Below, piece by piece: positions 41,204 to 50,340 of a stretch of 64,000 nucleotides of DNA. Position 1 is the first letter of the stretch; each line of letters opens with the position of its first letter. Both the position numbers and the translations under genes were made by a program. This DNA is from Prescottella equi. Its GTDB lineage: Bacteria; Actinomycetota; Actinomycetes; Mycobacteriales; Mycobacteriaceae. The notes below the pieces were generated by a model. That model was not told the origin of the DNA and did not search any database. It saw only the letters and a list, made by a program, of their open reading frames with translations. The stretch lies in assembly GCF_020171745.1 (NCBI RefSeq), contig NZ_JAIVAH010000012.1:124001-188000 (forward strand). The letters are read 5' to 3'.

Positions 41204-43492
41204 ATGTCCGCCGCAAACACCGCCGGGTACGGATCCAGCGTCCTCGGATACCCCCGCATCGGGCCCCGTCGTGAACTCAAGCGGGCACTCGAGGCCTACT
41301 GGCACGGCACCGGCTCCAAGTCCGAACTCGTCTCCGTCGCACACGAACTGCAGGAGCAGACGTGGAACGAGTTGGCCGCCACCGGGTTGACCCAGGTTCC
41401 CGGCAACACCTTCTCGTACTACGACCACGTGCTCGACAACGCACTGTTGTTCGGCGCTGTCCCCGAACGGTTCACGCCGCTCGAGAGCGAACTCGATCCG
41501 CTCGACTTCTACTTCACGATGGCTCGCGGCCGGCCCGACTTCCCGCCGCTCGAGCTGGTGCGCTTCTTCGGCACCAACTACTACTACCGTCAGCCCGAGC
41601 TGTCGGAGACCACGACGTTCGAACTGCATTCGGAGACACTGCTCGACGAGTTCGAACGCGCCAAGGCCCGCGGCATCGAACTGCGTCCGGTGGTCCTCGG
41701 TCCGCTGTCGCTGCTGTTGCTGTCGAAGATCGCGCCGGGGTCCACGCAGGAGGGTTTCGCGACACTCGATCTGCTCGACCGGCTGCTGCCCGAGTACGAG
41801 AAGCTGTTCGCGCAGCTCGCCAAGGCCGGCGCCACCTGTATCCAGCTGGACGAGCCGTGCTTCACCGAGGACCGCACCCCGGAGGAACTCGCGGCCCTCG
41901 GCCGCGCGTACGAGGACCTCGCGCACGCACCGCTGCGCCCACGCATCCTCGTCACCGGACCGTACGGGTCGCTCGGGGAGGCGCTGCCGATCCTGGCCGC
42001 GACCCCCGTCGAGGCGCTCGGCCTGGACCTGGTCAACGGGCGCATCACCGCCGAGGAACTGGCCAAGGTGCCCGGTATCCGCCGCAAGCGGATCTACGCC
42101 GGCATCGTCGACGGCCGCAACGTGTGGCGCGTCGACCGGTTCAACACCCTCACCTATCTCAACAAGATCAAGGACGTCACCCCCGACCTGGTCGTCTCGA
42201 CGACGTGCTCGCTGCTGCACGTCCCGTACGACGTGCTCATGGAGTACGACATGCCGGGCGACGTCGCGGACCGGCTCGCCTTCGCGAAACAGAAGGTGGG
42301 CGAGGTGGTCTCGCTCGCCAAAGCCCTCACCGAGGGGCCGTCGGAGCGGTGGCGCAAGAAGCCGACGTCGGTGCACTTCAAGCAGAAGCACGACGTCCGC
42401 GCGCGGGTCAACGCGATCACGCCCGAGGACCGCGTGCGCGCACCGTACGAGGAGCGCCGGATCGCGCAGCAGGCGCGGCTGAACCTGCCGCCCGTGCCGG
42501 CGACGACGCTCGGATCCTTCCCGCAGACGAACGAGATCCGCCAGGCCCGATACGAACTGGGGCAGGGGCGACTCGACTGGGACGAGTACTGCAAGCGGAT
42601 CCAGGACGAGATCGCGAAGACGATCGCGTTGCAGGAGGACATCGGCCTGGACGTGTTCGTCCACGGCGAGCACGAGCGCAACGACATGGTGCAGTACTTC
42701 GCGGAACTGCTCGAGGGCTACGCGTTCACCCACAACGGCTGGGTGCAGGCGTACGGCTCGCGGTGCACCCGCCCGCCGGTGCTCTACGGCGACATTCGTC
42801 GTCCCAAGCCGATGACGGTCGAGTGGATCACGTACGCGCAGTCGCTCACCGACAAGCCGGTCAAGGGCATGCTCACCGGCCCGGTCACGATGCTGGCACG
42901 CTCGTTCGTGCGTCAGGATCAGCCGCTGCACGAGACCGCCGACCAGTTGGCGCTCGCCATCCGCGACGAGATCGCGGACCTCGAGGCCGCCGGCATCGCG
43001 ATCATCCAGGTCGACGAGCCGTCGGTCCGGGAACTGTTGCCGCTGAGGGAGACCGGTCGCAAGGAGTATCTGGACTGGGCGGTCGACGCGTTCCGTCTCG
43101 CGACGGGTGGGGCCAAGCCGGCGACCCAGATCCATACGCACCTGACCTACTCGGGTCAGCGATCGGTCGTGGAGGCGATCGAGCGACTCGACGCCGACGT
43201 CACCGCGATCGTCGCGACCCGGTCGATCAGCTGGGTGCTCGAGGCCCTCAAGGAGAAGACGCTCACGCACGGCGTCGGACCCGGTGTGTACGAGAGCCGT
43301 TCGGCACGGATCCCGGACATCGACGAACTCGACGCCCTGCTCACCGAGGCCGCCGAGTCCGTGGATCTCGACCGGCTGTGGGCCAACCCCGACGGCGGGC
43401 TCAAGACCCGCCACTACTGGCAGCTCGAGCCGTCGCTGCGCAACCTCGTTGCAGCGGCTCGGCGTTTGCGGCGGCGTGCCGCGCAGGGGTAG
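41204..43492 (+). CDS. metE: MetE-family protein (B12-independent methionine synthase homologue) lacking three zinc ligands
   Basis: 762 residues, full length for MetE, with both barrel domains: GYPRIGPRRELKRALEAYW at the N terminus, and GSFPQTNEIRQARYEL, HGEHERNDMVQYF, GMLTGPVTML and IIQVDEPSVRELLPLR in the C-terminal half. MetE binds Zn through His641, Cys643, Glu665 and Cys726 (E. coli numbers). Here only the His remains: THMCY is THLTY (Cys to Thr), IETSRS is IVATRS (Glu to Val), and NPDCGLKTR is NPDGGLKTR (Cys to Gly). GPGVYDIHSP has become GPGVYESRSA. It probably cannot activate homocysteine as normal MetE does. Not a pseudogene: no stop or frameshift. Confidence 0.85.
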   Translation: MSAANTAGYGSSVLGYPRIGPRRELKRALEAYWHGTGSKSELVSVAHELQEQTWNELAATGLTQVPGNTFSYYDHVLDNALLFGAVPERFTPLESELDPLDFYFTMARGRPDFPPLELVRFFGTNYYYRQPELSETTTFELHSETLLDEFERAKARGIELRPVVLGPLSLLLLSKIAPGSTQEGFATLDLLDRLLPEYEKLFAQLAKAGATCIQLDEPCFTEDRTPEELAALGRAYEDLAHAPLRPRILVTGPYGSLGEALPILAATPVEALGLDLVNGRITAEELAKVPGIRRKRIYAGIVDGRNVWRVDRFNTLTYLNKIKDVTPDLVVSTTCSLLHVPYDVLMEYDMPGDVADRLAFAKQKVGEVVSLAKALTEGPSERWRKKPTSVHFKQKHDVRARVNAITPEDRVRAPYEERRIAQQARLNLPPVPATTLGSFPQTNEIRQARYELGQGRLDWDEYCKRIQDEIAKTIALQEDIGLDVFVHGEHERNDMVQYFAELLEGYAFTHNGWVQAYGSRCTRPPVLYGDIRRPKPMTVEWITYAQSLTDKPVKGMLTGPVTMLARSFVRQDQPLHETADQLALAIRDEIADLEAAGIAIIQVDEPSVRELLPLRETGRKEYLDWAVDAFRLATGGAKPATQIHTHLTYSGQRSVVEAIERLDADVTAIVATRSISWVLEALKEKTLTHGVGPGVYESRSARIPDIDELDALLTEAAESVDLDRLWANPDGGLKTRHYWQLEPSLRNLVAAARRLRRRAAQG

Positions 43493-43509
43493 GCACGCCG
43501 ACCCTTGCG

Positions 43510-43552
43510 GCACACCGGGAGCGGATCGTCTGCGGATCCGCTCCCGGTGTGC
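43510..43552. terminator. bidirectional terminator
   Basis: A perfect 18-bp stem (43510-43527 with 43535-43552) and a 7-nt loop, then TGTGTTTC. It lies between the MetE-family gene and the convergent GH5 gene. Confidence 0.85.
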
Positions 43553-43568
43553 TGTGTTTCAGGGAGTG

Positions 43569-45107
43569 TTAGGACCCCGAGCTGCTCAGCGATCCGCTGC
43601 TGCCGAGTGATCCGGAGCTGCCCGAACTTCCGGAGCTACCCGAGCTACCCGACGAACTTGTCTCGATCGGTCCGTCCGGCACCTCGGCGCCCGCCGAGCC
43701 CGGACGGTTGATCTTCACGGTGACCGGGCCGCTGCCGTCGGCGACGACGGTGACGATCCGGGCGCCCGCCGCCGACGTGACCTGGCCGCCGTCGACCTGC
43801 GCGGTGTAGCCGTCCGGGTAGTGCAGATCCGACACGAAGATCTCGGTGGGCTTCGTCGACGCCCGCGGCGTGTAGCGGTAGGCGAAGTCGCCGTTCTCGG
43901 CGTCGAAGATCATGCGTCCGGGCTCGCCGGCCGTGGCCTGCGGATACGTGCGCACGAGCTGGCGTCCCACGTCGCCGAGGAAGGGATCGGTGGTGTTGCC
44001 GGCGCCGAAATGCCAGTACTGCCAGCCGATGAACCGTTCGTCGGCGCGCGCGAGCGTGTTCCTCAGCACCGTCGGATCGCCGTCGCCGAACTCGGTGACC
44101 ACGGTCGGGATGTTCGCGCGCTCGGTGAGTGCATCGATGTTGGACCACGTCAGGTCCTGCTGCGGAACACACAGCGAGCGCAGCGCCTGCGGCAGCCCGA
44201 GATAGATCGCGAGCTGGCTGGGGATGCAGTAGTCGTGCGGCGCGAAGACGACGTCAGAGGTGGTGAGCGAGGGTGTCTTCGGAGGATTGAACAGGTTCGA
44301 CGGCATCATCTGGTTCCACGTGACGTTGGGCTCCCAGTACACCGGGACCGTCGGGTTCTGCGCGCGGACCGCGTCTGCCAGCTTCTGCATCGCGGCCTGG
44401 TACGTGCGGTCGAAGTCCGGGCAGCCGTTCGGGAAGCAGGACAGGAACCGCGACCCGGGCCACGGCTCGTTCAGGAGCTCGATGCCCATCACACCAGGCT
44501 TGCCCTCGACCCGCGCCGCGAGTGCCCCGAGCGCGGTGCCGAGGTAGTCGAGTGCGCCGTGCGTGTTGTTCCACACCTCGTCCCAGCCCGCGTTCAGGCT
44601 GGGCATCAGGTAGTAGAGCGGGAAGCCGGGGTTCGGCTCCCACGCCCGCGGCCGGGACTCGATAGACCACGCGGGGAAGCCGTTGCCGCCCCAAGGTTTC
44701 GAGAGCCCGTCCTGGTGGTTGTCGAGTAGGACGTGGATACCGCGGGCGGTCAGGGCGTCGACCACGCCGGTGAGCCGGTCGAGGTACGCCTCGTCGATCT
44801 GTCCACGCTCGGGCATCAAGGCGTCGAACGACGTGCCGAGTCGGACGGTGTTGAAGCCGTGCCCGACGAGGATGTCGATGTCCTGTGGCGTGAGGGTCTG
44901 GCCCGCGGGCAGGTACGGCGCATCCTTGTCGACGTTGTTGACGCCGTGCAGCAGCACGGTGCGGCCGTAGCCGTCGATCAGCTCGGTGCCGTCGGCGCGC
45001 AGCGCCGTGATCGGGGTGGGCGGTGGCGCCGCTGCTGCCGTGGTGGGCAGCGCGACGAGCGAGAAGGCGGCGATCGCGGCGGCGAGCGCGACACGGTGTT
45101 TACCCAT
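43569..45107 (-). CDS. secreted GH5 glycoside hydrolase, endoglycoceramidase-like
   Basis: 512 residues. Sec signal peptide (MGKHR start, cleavage near TAAAA-PP), a GH5 barrel with HGVNNVDKDAPYLP, the acid/base Glu in ELLNEPWPG and the nucleophile Glu in VVTEFGDGDP, then a C-terminal beta domain. This arrangement is that of endoglycoceramidases, first known from Rhodococcus, which release the glycan from glycosphingolipids. The last ~29 residues are almost only Ser and Gly with a few Leu (43572 to about 43658), a tail of unknown purpose. ATG 45107 chosen over 45137 because it begins the signal peptide. Confidence 0.85.
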   Translation of the reverse strand: MGKHRVALAAAIAAFSLVALPTTAAAAPPPTPITALRADGTELIDGYGRTVLLHGVNNVDKDAPYLPAGQTLTPQDIDILVGHGFNTVRLGTSFDALMPERGQIDEAYLDRLTGVVDALTARGIHVLLDNHQDGLSKPWGGNGFPAWSIESRPRAWEPNPGFPLYYLMPSLNAGWDEVWNNTHGALDYLGTALGALAARVEGKPGVMGIELLNEPWPGSRFLSCFPNGCPDFDRTYQAAMQKLADAVRAQNPTVPVYWEPNVTWNQMMPSNLFNPPKTPSLTTSDVVFAPHDYCIPSQLAIYLGLPQALRSLCVPQQDLTWSNIDALTERANIPTVVTEFGDGDPTVLRNTLARADERFIGWQYWHFGAGNTTDPFLGDVGRQLVRTYPQATAGEPGRMIFDAENGDFAYRYTPRASTKPTEIFVSDLHYPDGYTAQVDGGQVTSAAGARIVTVVADGSGPVTVKINRPGSAGAEVPDGPIETSSSGSSGSSGSSGSSGSLGSSGSLSSSGS

Positions 45108-45292
45108 TCGATCCCTCGGTTCGCGTCGGGTGAGCAAGATCCGGGCGGAGATGTGGACATGTGTTCAGTTGCGGCGATGCTAGGCGGACGAATGGCGCGT
45201 GCGGGCGATTTCGGGTGGATCGGTCCGATTCGTCCGTGCAGGTTGCAGGGGGTGCGTTGCGTGTGTTCCCGGGTACCGGGTAGGCATGGGGG

Positions 45293-46339
45293 ATGCTCAA
45301 CGCCTCCGCCTCCGCCTACGCGGCGCCCTCCGCCGACGCACCCCTCGAGAAGACCACCATCGAACGCCGTGACGTCGGCCCGCGCGACGTCCTCATCGAG
45401 ATCAAGTACGCCGGCATCTGCCACTCCGACATCCACACCGCGCGCAACGAGTGGGGTGGTACCTCGTACCCCGTGGTTCCGGGCCACGAGATCGCCGGCA
45501 TCGTCGCGCAGGTCGGTTCCGACGTCTCGAAGCACGCGGTCGGCGATCGTGTGGGCGTCGGGTGCTTCGTCGACTCGTGCCGCACGTGCGCCAGCTGCGA
45601 GGCCGGTGAGGAGCAGTACTGCGAGAACGGTGTCGTCGACACCTACAACACCGTGGGTCGCGACGGAAAGATCACGGCCGGTGGGTATTCCACGCACATC
45701 GTGGTCGACGAGGACTTCGTGCTGTCCATCCCGGACGGACTCGCGCTGGACGTCGCGGCGCCGCTGCTGTGCGCGGGCATCACGCTGTACTCGCCGCTCG
45801 CGCACTGGGGCGCCGGCCCCGGCAAGAAGGTCGCGATCGTCGGCATGGGCGGACTCGGCCACGTCGGCGTCAAGATCGCACACGCGATGGGCGCCGAGGT
45901 GACCGTGCTCAGCCAGACGCTGAGCAAGAAGGACGACGGCCTGCGCTTCGGTGCCGACCACTACTACGCGACCGCCGAGAAGGAGACCTTCAAGGCGCTG
46001 CGCGGGCAGTTCGACCTGATCCTCAACACCGTCTCGGTGAACCTCGACATGGACCGCTACCTGTCGCTGCTCGCGGTCAACGGCACCCTCGTCGAACTGG
46101 GCCTGCCCGAGAACCCGATCAGCGTCCGCGGCTTCTCGCTGCTCAAGAACCGTCGCAGCCTCGCCGGATCGCTGGTCGGTGGCATCCCGCAGACCCAGGA
46201 GATGCTGAACTTCTGCGCCGAGCACGGCATCGGCGCGGAGATCGAGGTGATCCCCGCCGACCGGATCAACGACGCGTACGACCGCGTGGTCGCCAGCGAC
46301 GTGCGCTACCGCTTCGTGATCGACGCGTCCACCTTCTGA
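45293..46339 (+). CDS. zinc-dependent alcohol dehydrogenase (cinnamyl alcohol dehydrogenase/AdhC type)
   Basis: 348 residues, medium-chain dehydrogenase. The catalytic Zn site includes Cys in AGICHSDIH and GHE of VPGHEIAG; the structural Zn cysteines are in [20 protein letters not shown]. The cofactor motif is [12 protein letters not shown]; residues after the next strand (SQTLSKK) suit NADP. Expected to interconvert aldehydes and alcohols in the cytoplasm. ATG 45293; TAGGCA ends 6 nt before it, so the message may be leaderless. Confidence 0.9.
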   Translation: MLNASASAYAAPSADAPLEKTTIERRDVGPRDVLIEIKYAGICHSDIHTARNEWGGTSYPVVPGHEIAGIVAQVGSDVSKHAVGDRVGVGCFVDSCRTCASCEAGEEQYCENGVVDTYNTVGRDGKITAGGYSTHIVVDEDFVLSIPDGLALDVAAPLLCAGITLYSPLAHWGAGPGKKVAIVGMGGLGHVGVKIAHAMGAEVTVLSQTLSKKDDGLRFGADHYYATAEKETFKALRGQFDLILNTVSVNLDMDRYLSLLAVNGTLVELGLPENPISVRGFSLLKNRRSLAGSLVGGIPQTQEMLNFCAEHGIGAEIEVIPADRINDAYDRVVASDVRYRFVIDASTF

Positions 46340-46350
46340 CGGACGACCCC

Positions 46351-46408
46351 GCTCCCGAACCGGCCTCCCGCGGACGCGATCGCGCGGGTGGTGGGTCGGT
46401 TCGGGAGC
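46351..46408 (+). terminator. terminator after the alcohol dehydrogenase
   Basis: 15-bp arms with one mismatch (46351-46365 with 46394-46408) and an inner CCGCG/CGCGG stem, 11 bp after the stop codon. Confidence 0.65.
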
Positions 46409-46499
46409 GCCGTCGACCGGTCGGTTTCTCGCGCACCACGTCGGTGCGGCGTAGCGTCGAAGCACGGACCTCTACGCCGACACGGAGGAGGGACAGCGA

Positions 46500-46721
46500 A
46501 TGACTCTCAACGACTTCGCTGGTTGGGCCGGGTACGGACTGGCCCTGACGGGTATCGCCACACTCGGACTGTTCCTGGTCGCCGCGGGCGGCGGCTTCGC
46601 CGGATGGGCCGTGATCGCCGGACTGGTGTCACTGGCCGCACTCTCGGGTTCGGCCGCGATATTCGGTGGCGTCACCCATCACGATCACAAGGTGCACCAC
46701 AGCACGCCGCACATGCTCTGA
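46500..46721 (+). CDS. 73-residue two-helix membrane protein with His-rich tail
   Basis: Two hydrophobic segments (about 11-31 and 34-60) separated by Gly-rich turns, then a short cytosolic or external tail with six His in 14 residues (THHDHKVHHSTPHML), which could bind metal. A GGAGG site (46484-46488) precedes the ATG and TAGCGT at 46451-46456 is a possible -10. I do not recognise the family. It converges on ppk2 with a 15-bp gap. Confidence 0.7.
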   Translation: MTLNDFAGWAGYGLALTGIATLGLFLVAAGGGFAGWAVIAGLVSLAALSGSAAIFGGVTHHDHKVHHSTPHML

Positions 46722-46736
46722 CGTCGGCCGCGCGAC

Positions 46737-47597
46737 TCAGGACCGCGCGAGTCGCTCCTTCTCGACCTCGATGTCGAACTCGGCCGGGGGCCAGTCCAGG
46801 TCGAGTCGGCGGAGCGCGTCGATCAACAGCTCGGTGACGGCAATTCGGCTGTACCACTTGCGATCACACGGGACCACGTACCACGGCGCGTGGTCCGTCG
46901 ACGTCTTGTCGAGCATCGCCTGGTAGGCCTCCTGGTACTGCGGCCACAGCTTCCGCTCGGTGACGTCCCCCGGGTTGTATTTCCAGAACTTGTCGCGTCG
47001 CTCGAGGCGCTCGGCCAGACGCGCCTTCTGCTCGTCCAGCGACACGAACATCGCGACCTTCACGATGGTGGTGCCGTTGTGGACGAGTTCGCGCTCGAAC
47101 TGGTTGATCTCCTCGTAGCGTCCGCCCCACACCTCGGGCGGGACGAGGTTGTGGACCCGGACGACGAGTACGTCCTCGTAGTGCGAGCGGTCGAACACCC
47201 CCAGCTGGCCACCGCGGGGGAGCGCCTTGTTGATCCGCCACAGATAGTGGTGACGCTTCTCCTCGGGAGTGGGCACCCCGAACGCGGCGTGGTCGACACC
47301 CTGCGGGTCGACGTGTCCGATGACGTGCCGGACCATCCCGCCCTTCCCCGCGGTGTCCATGCCCTGCAGGATCAGCAGTACCGAACGCTTGTCGCCCGAA
47401 CGCCCGTTGGCGTACATCATCTCCTGCAACGACGACAGCACCGCGCCGCGTTCCTCGAGCAGTCGCTCGCCGTCGGCCTTGTTTCCGGTGAAACCCGGTG
47501 TCGCCTTGGGGTCGATCTTCGCGACCTTCGTGTGCGGCCCCGCGCGCAGCGCTTCGACGGCGGGGGTGGTCCACAGGTCGCTCGCGTCCGCAGGCAT
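46737..47597 (-). CDS. ppk2: polyphosphate kinase 2
   Basis: 286 residues, single-domain PPK2. Walker A GMDTAGKGG, Walker B GVFDRSHYEDVLV, and the lid-region Arg cluster AERLERRDKFWKYNP. Uses polyphosphate to phosphorylate nucleotides; the class (mono- or diphosphate substrate) is not settled by inspection. In Corynebacterium ppk2 and groEL2 flank the porin peptide genes; here both are present but about 40 kb apart. Confidence 0.92.
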   Translation of the reverse strand: MPADASDLWTTPAVEALRAGPHTKVAKIDPKATPGFTGNKADGERLLEERGAVLSSLQEMMYANGRSGDKRSVLLILQGMDTAGKGGMVRHVIGHVDPQGVDHAAFGVPTPEEKRHHYLWRINKALPRGGQLGVFDRSHYEDVLVVRVHNLVPPEVWGGRYEEINQFERELVHNGTTIVKVAMFVSLDEQKARLAERLERRDKFWKYNPGDVTERKLWPQYQEAYQAMLDKTSTDHAPWYVVPCDRKWYSRIAVTELLIDALRRLDLDWPPAEFDIEVEKERLARS

Positions 47598-47637
47598 GGA
47601 CTGAACTGTGCCACAACAGTTGCCGCCGAGGGGTGAT

Positions 47638-49011
47638 TCAGCGGTCCGAACGCCAGCGGTCCTCGGCCACTCCGAGTTCCGTCGTCGGGGCGTCGCCGTA
47701 CACCCACTCGCGGCCGATGCGGTGCCAGTTGGCGCTCGCGTCGAGCTGCCCCAGGACGCCGAAGGTGAGGAAGTCGGCCCGACGCGAGAACAGGTGCTCG
47801 GGCGGCAGGTTCTGACTCTTCATGCCCGAGAACTCCGACGCCCGCGGGTCGATCGCCAGCAGGAAGCCGGTGCTCGCCATCTCCGGGGTGATCGCGATCT
47901 CCTCGTCCACCAGGTTCCACTCGGCCGCGGCGTACACGTACTCGAGGCATTCGTCGGGCGTGACGTCGGCGTCGGCCGCGATGACGCCGCGGCGCACCAG
48001 CAGCGCGTACAGGTCGTCCTTGCGGCCCTCGGTTGCGGCGCGCAGGCACATCTTCTCGAACTCGACGTGCTCGGCGTCCATGCTGTTGAAGAGACCGAAG
48101 TCGACGAACGCGACCCGGCCGTCGGCGCCGAGCAGCACGTTGCCGGGATGCGGGTCGCCGCAGAACTCGTGATACCGGTACAGCGACCCGATGTAGAAGC
48201 GGAAGATGATCTCGCCGATGCGGTTTCGCTCGTCCTGGGGCAGCGCGCAGATGCTGGTGAACGGGGTGCCCTCGAAGAACTCGCTCACCAGCACCCGGCG
48301 GGTGCTCAGCTCCGGGATGCTGTCCGGAACCGCGATGAACGGATGGCCCGCGTACAGCCCGGCGATCTGATGCTGGGTGCGCGCCTCGCGCTCGTAGTCC
48401 AGCTCGCCCTCGAAGTTGAGCCGCAACTCGTTGAGCAGCCCGGGCGTCGACAGCGTCGGGACCGTCGACTTCCACACCTTGAGGAACATCGTCAGGTTCT
48501 TCATGTCGGCGCGGATCGCGGCATCGATCCCCGGGTACTGCACCTTGACCGCGACGTCCCGGCCGTCGTGCAGCCGGGCGCGGTACACCTGACCGATGGA
48601 CGCCGCCGCGACGGGCTCGGAACCGAACTCTGCGAACACCTCGGAGATCGGACGGCCGTAGTCGGCCTCGATCACGCGGCGCATGGTCTCGAACGACGCC
48701 GTGGGCGCCTGGTCCCGCAGCGCGGCGAGCTTGCGCTGGAACTCCTCGCGATGAGCCTCCGGCACCAGGTCGAGATCGAGGATCGAGAGCATCTGGCCGA
48801 GCTTCATCGCGACGCCCTTCATGCTGCCCAGCACGGTCACGAGCTGGTCGGCGGCCGCGAGCACCGAGTTCTCCGCGATCCGGGCGCGCACCTCCTCGGA
48901 GCGCCCGATCATCGACACACGGGTGCCGGCGTTGCGGATCACGCGACCCGCCGCGACCTGCCCGAGCTTCGATCCGCGGACGAGGCGGGACGTGGGAACC
49001 TTGTCGGCCAA
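47638..49011 (-). CDS. ABC1/UbiB-family atypical kinase
   Basis: 457 residues. The family KxGQ motif is in VAMKLGQMLS, the Ala-rich nucleotide loop is VAAASIGQVYRA, the Lys is in VAVKVQYPG, the catalytic loop is FCGDPHPGNVLL, and the metal motif is VDFGLF. All key residues are present. UbiB proteins support quinone or lipid metabolism through an ATPase activity. The start is TTG 49011, supported by GGAGG (complement of 49017-49021) 5 nt upstream; an internal GTG a few codons on is an alternative. Confidence 0.88.
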   Translation of the reverse strand: MADKVPTSRLVRGSKLGQVAAGRVIRNAGTRVSMIGRSEEVRARIAENSVLAAADQLVTVLGSMKGVAMKLGQMLSILDLDLVPEAHREEFQRKLAALRDQAPTASFETMRRVIEADYGRPISEVFAEFGSEPVAAASIGQVYRARLHDGRDVAVKVQYPGIDAAIRADMKNLTMFLKVWKSTVPTLSTPGLLNELRLNFEGELDYEREARTQHQIAGLYAGHPFIAVPDSIPELSTRRVLVSEFFEGTPFTSICALPQDERNRIGEIIFRFYIGSLYRYHEFCGDPHPGNVLLGADGRVAFVDFGLFNSMDAEHVEFEKMCLRAATEGRKDDLYALLVRRGVIAADADVTPDECLEYVYAAAEWNLVDEEIAITPEMASTGFLLAIDPRASEFSGMKSQNLPPEHLFSRRADFLTFGVLGQLDASANWHRIGREWVYGDAPTTELGVAEDRWRSDR

Positions 49012-49085
49012 CTAGACCTCCGGATGCGAGAAGCGACGAGGAAGTGCTGCAAGGTGTGCTCTGTGGCGAGGTGCCACACGTCACA

Positions 49086-49436
49086 CTAGAGCAGTCCCTC
49101 GGTGTCCTCCATGACAGGAAACGGCGGCCGGGTGAGTCCGTCGACCATGTGGCTGCCCCACAGATCCAGCCCGCCGACGCGGGCGGTGCCGCTGCCGTCG
49201 GGCGTGGTGATGGTCAGTTCCGTGCCCGCGGGCGCGGCGTCCTCGCCGAGGGCCTGCGTCAACTCGCGGACACGGCCGCGCCACACGAACCGGCCGCTGA
49301 TCGGCTCGAAGTTGCCCGACAGTTCGACGTCGACGATCACCGCGGGTTGCTGCCCGACGACCACGTGGGCCGGCCCGCGGTAGCCGTCGGGCTCGTCGTG
49401 TTCGTGCCCGTCGGCGTCGTCGGTGAAGTGAGTCAC
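49086..49436 (-). CDS. DUF4873 protein
   Basis: 116 residues, a single DUF4873 domain: GYRGPAHVVV, VDVELSGNFEPISGRFVWRGR, and a Gly-rich C-terminal half. No enzymatic motif. The GTG at 49436 lies 6 nt after TATCGT (complement of 49443-49448), which suggests a leaderless message. A perfect TetR-type palindrome sits right behind the -10. In mycobacteria a similar small gene lies next to the same TetR (Rv0472c). Confidence 0.8.
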   Translation of the reverse strand: MTHFTDDADGHEHDEPDGYRGPAHVVVGQQPAVIVDVELSGNFEPISGRFVWRGRVRELTQALGEDAAPAGTELTITTPDGSGTARVGGLDLWGSHMVDGLTRPPFPVMEDTEGLL

Positions 49437-49450
49437 ACCGCCACGATACC

Positions 49451-49467
49451 TGTTACCGCCGGTAACA
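49451..49467. promoter_or_regulatory. 17-bp palindromic TetR-type operator
   Basis: TGTTACCG-C-CGGTAACA is perfect, starting 3 bp upstream of the -10 of the DUF4873 gene and 10 bp downstream of the TetR gene's stop. It covers the promoter spacer, so repression by the adjacent TetR is likely. Confidence 0.7.
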
Positions 49468-49476
49468 CAAGAGGGG

Positions 49477-50241
49477 TCAGGCGTCTGCGGTCGGCTCGTC
49501 GGACTCGGTGGCCTTCTCCAGCAACGGGTGCGGAACCGACTTGAACCGCGCCGGCGAACCGCTCGACGCCGCGATCCCGGAGATGCCGCCCCACGTCATC
49601 ATCACGAGGTAGTCGATCAGGTCGTCCGTCGACATCGACTTGTTCGAGATCCACCAGTGCGTTGCGAGCTGCACCGCGCCGACGACGCCGTACGCCCACG
49701 GCACCGAACCGCCCGAGTCCATCCCCATGCCCCGCAGCCGCTCGCCGAGCACGGTCGCGAGCAACTCCGCGATCATCCGCTCCGAATCGGCCACGACGTC
49801 CCGGTTCGGCCCCGCGCTGTTGGCCATCACGTAGAGGTACACGTCCGGATCGGCCGCGACCGTCTCGACGTACGCAGAGATCGCGACCCGCGTCAGGTCG
49901 TATTCGTCGAGGTCCTCGCCGATCACGGCGTACATCCGGGGCGCCAGGATCGTCTCGACGTAGCGCATCATCGTCGCGCTCGTGAGGTCGTTCTTGTCGG
50001 TGAAGTAGCGGTACAGCACCGTCTTGGAGACGCCGATCTCCGACGCAATGTCGTCCATGCCGATGTCGCGACCCCGCGCACGGATGGCCGCGATCGTGCC
50101 GTCGACGAGTTCCTCGCGGCGCGCGATCTTGTGCTCGCGCCAGCGCCGCTTGCGCCCGTCGGGCTTCCCGGTCTCGGGACGGCTTTCTTCGGTTGTCTGC
50201 TCAAGATCTGCGCTTTGCTTCGGCACTACGTTTCGCCACAT
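49477..50241 (-). CDS. TetR-family regulator (Rv0472c-like)
   Basis: 254 residues. A charged N-terminal extension of about 40 residues (RKRRWREHKIARREEL) precedes the HTH (GMDDIASEIGVSKTVLYRYFTDKNDL); the ligand domain ends with Trp-rich helices (THWWISNKSM). Divergent from the DUF445 gene and upstream of DUF4873 on the same strand. ATG 50241 is the first start; a GTG five codons on is possible. Confidence 0.87.
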   Translation of the reverse strand: MWRNVVPKQSADLEQTTEESRPETGKPDGRKRRWREHKIARREELVDGTIAAIRARGRDIGMDDIASEIGVSKTVLYRYFTDKNDLTSATMMRYVETILAPRMYAVIGEDLDEYDLTRVAISAYVETVAADPDVYLYVMANSAGPNRDVVADSERMIAELLATVLGERLRGMGMDSGGSVPWAYGVVGAVQLATHWWISNKSMSTDDLIDYLVMMTWGGISGIAASSGSPARFKSVPHPLLEKATESDEPTADA

Positions 50242-50340
50242 CCGTTCGAGGTTGAACCAGAAGGCCAGCTTAATGGGCCGGTGCCCTCGAGGTGATCTCT
50301 ATCTCGGCAGTCGGGCCCGGTATTTGGGCACAATGTCGAT

